Shown here piece by piece: positions 58,427 to 64,000 of a stretch of DNA of 64,000 nucleotides. Numbering within the stretch: the stretch's first letter is position 1; each line of letters opens with the position of its first letter. The position numbers were made by a program, and so were the translations under genes. The notes below the pieces were generated by a model, which was given only the letters and a program-made list of their open reading frames with translations, was not told the origin of the DNA and ran no database searches. The DNA is from Tethya wilhelma. Lineage: Eukaryota > Porifera > Demospongiae > Tethyida > Tethyidae. The DNA lies in contig CAXIPT010000002.1 of the NCBI GenBank assembly GCA_964030475.1, positions 19,244,621-19,308,620 on the forward strand. Direction: 5' to 3'.

Positions 58427-59537
58427 TGTGTGTGTGAATGATGTAGCTATTTCCCAGTAAAACCACAATCAATGGAAGCTCTCCCACAGCCAATTTCACC
58501 TATTATGCCCTGTCTACTATATCCTTATATGACTTCCATCAAACTATTCTTAAGTGGAATTCCAAGTTTCTACTCAAATTTTTGTCATGCCATAGATACC
58601 AGTGTGTAACCTCTAATGTTAACACTTGTGAAAAATCCTGAGCTGGTAGTTTATCTATTGCATTGTATGTCCCGGCACTCCTTGTACATCAGAAACCAAG
58701 TAGTATGGTGTAAAACAACAGGGTTACCTGATCTGGTCTGGTCTGGTCTGGTCCATCTGGCCCTGTTTACACATGAGCCCATCTGGCCTTATCTTATCAG
58801 ATCCGATGAGAGCCTGATTCATTGACGAGTCCCTTACATAAAAATAATCAGTGATTATTCTATTCACATGTTGGTCACACCTAATGTAAATTCATTGAAA
58901 TTGCAATGGGCCATGAATGGTGTACCTTAGAGCACCATTCATGAAGGCTTGTTGGCTAATATCTAAGCCATGTCCTAACTCATTAGCAACAGAATCATGT
59001 AATGGTCGATTCAATTGTCTCTTGGCCCGGTCCTTGTCAGTTCAAGTGAGTCTCTTCTTCCCCTCCAGGTACCTCTATTGTCTCCAGCTGTGTGACGACA
59101 TCCGTAGCAACAAGGTGAGGGTGGACAGAGAGACCGCCATTCGTCTTACTGCACTTATGTTACAAGGTATGTACATACATGTTGTTGTGCTGTTGGTATA
59201 GCATGTATACGGTACACGTGTAGTATCCATGTCACTGTAGGTGACTTTAGTTAAAGTGTCAGTGGTATAGCTTTTAGTTTCTATTGGTTAAAGTTCACCT
59301 TAAATATGTACACACCCATGCTCTACATGCTGTTCCTATAGAGGTGTTGCATAATGTCTGTTGTTGGGTATTAGAGTCAATAATACCCCAGCATGTAGTT
59401 AACTTCCATCACAATGCACTAATACATTGTAGCTACATGCTCAGGGTTGCTATGTTAGTGACATGATACATGCAAAGACCACACTGCATACCACACATTG
59501 CTATGTGTGAATCTGTAGTTTGTGAAGCCCCATCTAC

Positions 59538-59570
<33 letters not shown>

Positions 59571-59935
59571 TAGCCACCCTGGGGGACTATGAAGAAGAGG
59601 AACATCAACCTGGTTACACTGAGAAGTACTCAAGATATCAGCTCTTGCCCAAACCAGTGCAGGTACTGCTACGTCTACCCTAGCCTTTATTGTTTTGGGT
59701 ACTAATGCTAATACATAACCATCATTCATTTGATCTTGGTGATATTGTGACCTGTGTAGGAATTCAGGAATGTGCAATCATTACTAACTCCTAGGGAGTG
59801 GCTTTAACATAGCTGGCGTAAAAAATGGGTAGAGGGATTTGTTTATGGCCAGTGCTCATTGGGTTTATTAGTGATTAGTGTTGTTGCCAATAGTTCTAAC
59901 TCGTACACCCCCATGTGTCTCTCACAACACACATA

Positions 59936-60011
<76 letters not shown>

Positions 60012-61455
60012 NCACACATACACCTACTTAGCCTGACAATTACGAGGCTCAAGTGATCGAGGTCCACAAGGCCAAGGCAGGCTACACACCAGCTCAAGCT
60101 GAATCAGAGTTCCTGAGCATTGCCAAAGGACTGCCACGCTATGGGGAACACTTCTTCCTAGCTAAGGTACAGTGGTACAAATTTTGTCAAATATAAATAA
60201 TGTGTGGGGGTTGAGTGCAAGTGGTTGATGAGGTGTGTAATATAAGCAACGTGTGAGGTCATCTCTAGTGATGCACCTATTTACAAGCATCGTAGACAGG
60301 CCATTCTCTATGGTGTCTTGGCTGGTAGTGTTCTATGGTACACCTATGAATGGCATGTAAATATATCTAGTGGTGAATTTGACACATTAAACACTCATTA
60401 AGCTATTACTTCCTCTCATGAAGAGGACTTGAAGCCACTATTGCTCCCAGCTTATCATCGGTCATTCAACCATTGTTGTTTGTTTTGTCTGGCCTATCAG
60501 GATACTAGTGACCGGCTGGTCACGGTGGGCAGTGGTTGCAAGGGGGTCTCACTCTACTACGACCACGAGGAGGACACCAGTGATGAACCCCATCCAGCTA
60601 ATGTGAACGTCTCGTGGGCAGATATCGTGAAAATCTCTTACAAGAGACGCAAATTTCGCATCAAGTACTACCCACCAACTGAGGTAAGAAAAATCCGAGA
60701 AAAAATATCCACATAATCTTATCCCAGTCCTGAATGAAAAGAAACTTGTATGTGTATTATCCCCAGCCTGCTGTATTGAATAATATCCTAGTATTATATG
60801 CTATTATGTAAGTTGTACATAGTTTATTTGCTGGCTTGTGCACACAGGACTCAGCCAACCGTGACAGAGAGACTCGCAGTCCTTCCAGTGCGGACAACGA
60901 TAAGCGACGTGCCATCGTCATGAAGCTCTACACTGGTGACCCTCCGCAGGCCAAGAGGCTGTGGAAGAACGCCGTGGAGCAGCACACCTTCTTCAGGCTC
61001 TCCGAACCCGAGCCACCTTCAATCCTCACCACCCTCTTCCGTCGCGGGACCAGCTTCCGCTACAGCGGGCGTACCTACAGGCAGACCCAACGTGCCAAGG
61101 CTGACACCTCTAAGCCCGATAAGTATGTGAAACCCGAGCAACGATTTGTTATAGCAAAAGAGGTATGCTTGATTTGAATTCTTGCAAAATTATGCTAAAT
61201 TTTTTTTTGCATTCATGAGTTTTTAGCTCGTAAGTATTGTTCTCTTTTGCACAGGAGGAGGGTAAGGACTGGAAGGTATTGGACCGCCCACCACTCAATG
61301 AAAATGTTGATCTGGAGAAGTTCGAGCAGCAGAAGGTGATGGTCGACTTCCGTCTCTCTGAGGGTGCTCCCAGCGACTCTCATCGCTACGTTATCAAACG
61401 GGACAAATCTGGAAGCTTTGAAGTGCTCAATGCTCCATCCTTGGGCCAAGAGAAG

Positions 61456-61495
<40 letters not shown>

Positions 61496-61840
61496 CATCT
61501 TATATTAGTATCATAAATCAAGCTAACTAAAGAGTGTACTGTGTAAGATATTTAGATGTTTGTCTGTTTTCAACTAGGCCGAGGAGAGGACCTACCGTTT
61601 GAGTGTGGTGGACCCGGAGTCCAAGGCTGCTCTTGTCTCTGTCTCCTTGAACGTGGACAAACCTGAGAGTGTGGATATCTCACATCCAGAGAAGGGCAAA
61701 GGTCGTCGAGGTAGTCCTGTATTTGACAGTGAGAGAATGCCTAATGTCAACCTTGGGTGAGTATCAATACACCGGTAGTGACATGCACAAAGCCTTTGGT
61801 ATACATCCCCACTTAAACAAGTACCGAGAATCAGAGTAAT

Positions 61841-61881
<41 letters not shown>

Positions 61882-62405
61882 NAGTGGTGCTTCTGTGGTC
61901 ACTACATCTACTGTGATTGAACACGAGGGGAAGAGACTCACCACTGGGGAGCACAGTCAGCACTACCCCCTTGAGGTGAGTGTGCCTGCAGTTTATACAA
62001 GTCCTGCATTATTGATGATCCCACACTTGCACTTGTTGTGACAATAATGTACACTGATATTACAGGAGGTGGCAGATGTTCATTTGATGAATGGGGAGTT
62101 GGAGAAATGGGCGGGGCCTGTCGTTGATGGCTCAGAGGAGGCTAAGCAAGTGGATTTGTTCCTAAAGAACGAAAATGAGGCATTCAGCAATGCGGTGGAT
62201 AATGGTGATGATCTACCATTGACAGATAGCAATGCTCCACCTTTGGATGAAAACAGTGGCCCACCAGTGGTATGTTATACACAAGAGACATTGATTGAGT
62301 GTATACATGTATGTTTGTGGTTGGTTGTGTGTGAAAGAGAGAGTGATAATGTTAGAATTATTGTGTGTTTGTTGTTCACCTTTGCAGGTTGAGATTCACT
62401 ACTGA
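56294..62405 (+). CDS. EPB41: Band 4.1 family FERM protein (EPB41-like)
   Basis: Band 4.1 proteins link transmembrane proteins to spectrin-actin under the plasma membrane. Fourteen exons give 737 residues in frame: 56294-56722, 56887-57024, 57459-57507, 57859-57943, 59069-59166, 59574-59662, 60032-60166, 60501-60683, 60848-61162, 61255-61455, 61578-61756, 61885-61975, 62066-62269, 62388-62405. An acidic Glu/Pro/Thr N-terminus (1-130) precedes the three-lobed FERM domain (about 130-430): VEVKLLLLDGEE, YGVKFYVPDPAKLKEDFSRY, LTALMLQATLGDY, YTPAQAESEFLSIAKGLPRYG and VSWADIVKISYKRRKFRIKY. The FERM-adjacent motif SFRYSGRTYRQTQR follows. The C-terminal third is weakly similar to the 4.1 CTD at best, and I see no clear spectrin-actin binding domain. 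It is probably a single co-orthologue of EPB41 and EPB41L1-3. Confidence 0.87.
58383..58422. repeat. (GT)n microsatellite in band 4.1 intron 4
   Basis: About 20 GT units. The same intron holds four TCTGG/GTCTG units near 58733-58752. Confidence 0.93.
59537..59570. repeat. (CT)n(CA)n compound microsatellite at a 3' splice site
   Basis: The compound repeat ends at …CACATAG|CCACC, the acceptor of band 4.1 exon 6. Confidence 0.92.
59937..60012. repeat. (CA)n microsatellite with an assembly N
   Basis: About 37 CA units ending at an N (60012), 20 bp before the acceptor of band 4.1 exon 7. Confidence 0.95.
61456..61493. repeat. (CA)n microsatellite overlapping a donor site
   Basis: Band 4.1 exon 10 ends GAGAAG|GTACACAC…; the donor runs straight into the repeat. 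Confidence 0.9.
61845..61882. repeat. (CT)n microsatellite with an assembly N inside a 3' splice site
   Basis: The repeat reads …CTCTCNAG|TGG. The N lies at position -3 of the acceptor of band 4.1 exon 12; C or T is expected. Confidence 0.92.
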
Positions 62406-63096
62406 TAGAGCTACCTCTGTGTTACAAGACCCACAATATTGTAATTACTTTTAAGCACAAAATACTAAGTTGTAAAGTCGACAAAACTTTTTTTTTGACT
62501 TCATAAAGTTTTTTCACAACCTGTTGTAAGCAGCATAACATGTACCCCCTTTTTTCATACCCTTAGTTGATACACATTGTTTTATGCACCTTTACATTTT
62601 ACTCATCCTTTTTACAGCTCATTGTTTTACACTTTTTCAGCATTTGTTGTACTGATATAATGTGCCATGTACATTCTAACTGTTGCAGTATAGGCATCAG
62701 TGCAATGTTTTATAGGATATGGACTGTAGTGTATATTGAAATAGTTGTTCAATTATATTATTTTGCAATCTCAGTGTTTAAAATGGTAAAGGGTCGTTAA
62801 CAACAGGCGTACATATACGTATAAATAGAAAAGTAAATTTGAAATGTAATCTAAGAGCATAAATTAAACAGGAAGAAATTATCACCTAATTTATTAACAC
62901 CTATATAGGAACAACAAAAAAAACATTGAAAGTGTAACAGATGTACACTAGTTGGTTCACTATGGTAGTAGTGCATCATTTAGACTACAACACATTTGAG
63001 TGCAAGTACGCATGCATGAGGATCAATATAAACTACAAGCTATCAAAGAGACACATGTCAGTGTGGATATAGTGTATATAACAAAATCATCAATTC
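62406..63096. other. Convergent 3' region, band 4.1 and CYRI
   Basis: 691 bp, AT-rich, no gene-like ORF; the two 3' UTRs facing each other. Confidence 0.55.
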
Positions 63097-63933
63097 TTAG
63101 GTTAACATGTCTTTGATGGCTTTCGGTGTAGCTTCATCATTGAAATGCTTAGTACTGTACCTGCAGTGTTCAGGAGAAAGGAATGAGTTTCAGTATGGAT
63201 GCACAATCACACACACACACACACACACACACACATTATAGATGCATGACCCTTAAGGTAAGTGAGGGGCACTTGATGCATGGTTGAGTACCACACACTT
63301 AAGGGCATACATGCAACTATTTTGTTTGCCATTGGGTGCCTGTGACCCCTAGCTACTCCATTGTCAACTGCACCCAGTCAGTGACCGGCATAAAAACTTT
63401 GGTTGCTAGGCAATGGCAAACAAACACACACACACACAAGTTCTACTTCCTAGGAAAGTTTGGTTTGACAAAAGTTAGTCACTCAAACTAACCGTAGTGC
63501 ATTCAGAAGTGTCTCCGAATGACTTGGATTGTCTCTGATAACTTTAATTGAAGATTTCATCTGAAAACACAAAACAAAATTATGGTTATACCACTACATT
63601 ACAGTGGCCTCTGAAAATAGTTAGCTTACATCAATCGGTGATTTCTTGGCAAAGGCACCAGCAGGGTGCACATGGTCATAGAGGATGATCACCCCTGTCA
63701 TTACTCTCAAACAGAACAGCCCTGTCTCCTCACTGGTGAACCTAGACTTGTAACTCCTGAAAATGGAAGATTATGGGGTGGTCATTCAGCGAACAGCAGT
63801 GATACAGAACTGAAATTTGTACAGAGCTGTATGGTTGTAGTTTTAAAACTTACGGATTTTCATTGAGCACTCTACACACACATGCCATTGTACAAAAGCA
63901 ATCTGTTGTGTTCTCTAGTGTCAATGCAGGGTT
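63097..63933 (-). CDS. CYRIB: CYRI (FAM49) Rac1-binding regulator, C-terminal part
   Basis: CYRI proteins bind active Rac1 through a DUF1394 fold and restrain the Scar/WAVE complex at lamellipodia. Four C-terminal exons are in view (63854-63933, 63630-63756, 63493-63560, 63097-63160), 112 residues plus stop. [74 protein letters not shown] and the end KAIKDMLT are close to human FAM49A/B. The Rac-binding N-terminal half is beyond the window, which ends in an intron with a (CA)n tract. The gene may be the single ancestor of CYRIA and CYRIB. Confidence 0.93.
63208..63235. repeat. (CA)n microsatellite in a CYRI intron
   Basis: About 14 CA units, 48 bp downstream of the penultimate donor on the minus strand. 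Another (CA)n tract closes the window at 63985-64000. Confidence 0.93.
63319..63425. mobile_element. Short inverted-repeat element in a CYRI intron
   Basis: TTTGTTTGCCATTG at the left end faces CAATGGCAAACAAA at the right end, enclosing about 105 bp with no coding potential. Size fits a MITE or a hairpin. The right arm also makes GTTGCTAGGCAAT, an X-box look-alike. Confidence 0.4.
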
Positions 63934-64000
63934 CTAGAAAATGATGTATATGGTAAATATGTAGTAAATAAACATAAAAATGCACACACACACACACACA

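Noticed and set aside
58120..58437. 105-codon frame in band 4.1 intron 4
   Set aside because: Ends in a translated (GT)n repeat; no homology.

Overview
This window is animal nuclear DNA. It holds 21 recognisable protein-coding genes, nearly all of them intron-rich. Most introns are 60-150 bp, the intergenic spaces are short, and many introns carry CA/GT or CT microsatellites. The gene set includes MYC with both Myc boxes, a KLF10/11-type zinc-finger factor, XK-related membrane proteins, band 4.1, CYRI and MDC1, which points to Metazoa. Sequence divergence, compactness, an intact TDH gene and a relic exon from a surface-domain family that I recall from sponges and cnidarians make an early-branching invertebrate, most likely a sponge, my best guess (inference). 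Single N bases inside three microsatellites (48089, 60012, 61882) show draft assembly. All gene calls come from reading spliced exons by eye. Frame sums were checked for every complete multi-exon gene and are multiples of three.

Layout: TPR (-, cut by the left edge), TEKT2 (+), EIF3I (-), ODC1 (+), KLF10/11-like (-), XKR gene 1 (+), BPNT2 (-), DLGAP5/HURP (+), RCC1 (-), RPA2 (+), C8orf76 (-), MDC1 (+), TDH (-), PPT1 (+), a doubtful ORF (-), XKR gene 2 with a giant disordered tail (+), an orphan domain exon with a premature stop (+), UBE2W (-), FKBP1A (+), POLR3F (+), a 4.6 kb stretch without recognisable genes, MYC (-), band 4.1 (+), CYRI (-, cut by the right edge). The first fourteen genes alternate strand without exception, so they form head-to-head pairs, several sharing 118-346 bp of promoter, separated by convergent tails.

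The genes do not form one pathway. Many serve the nucleus and cell cycle: TPR and RCC1 (nuclear pore and Ran), RPA2 and MDC1 (replication and DNA damage), DLGAP5 (spindle), MYC, POLR3F, EIF3I and ODC1 (growth). The shared promoters carry recognisable metazoan motifs: an RFX X-box beside the ciliary gene TEKT2, a canonical E2F site between C8orf76 and MDC1, NRF1-like palindromes, CACGTG E-boxes, and a TFE/MITF-type site 35 bp upstream of the lysosomal gene PPT1.

The most distinctive signal is three textbook minor-spliceosome (U12-type) introns, in EIF3I, MDC1 and FKBP1A. All three share the branch sequence TTCCTTGAC, and the FKBP1A one is of the rare AT-AC class. I saw no prokaryote-type mobile system, CRISPR array or rRNA/tRNA gene.
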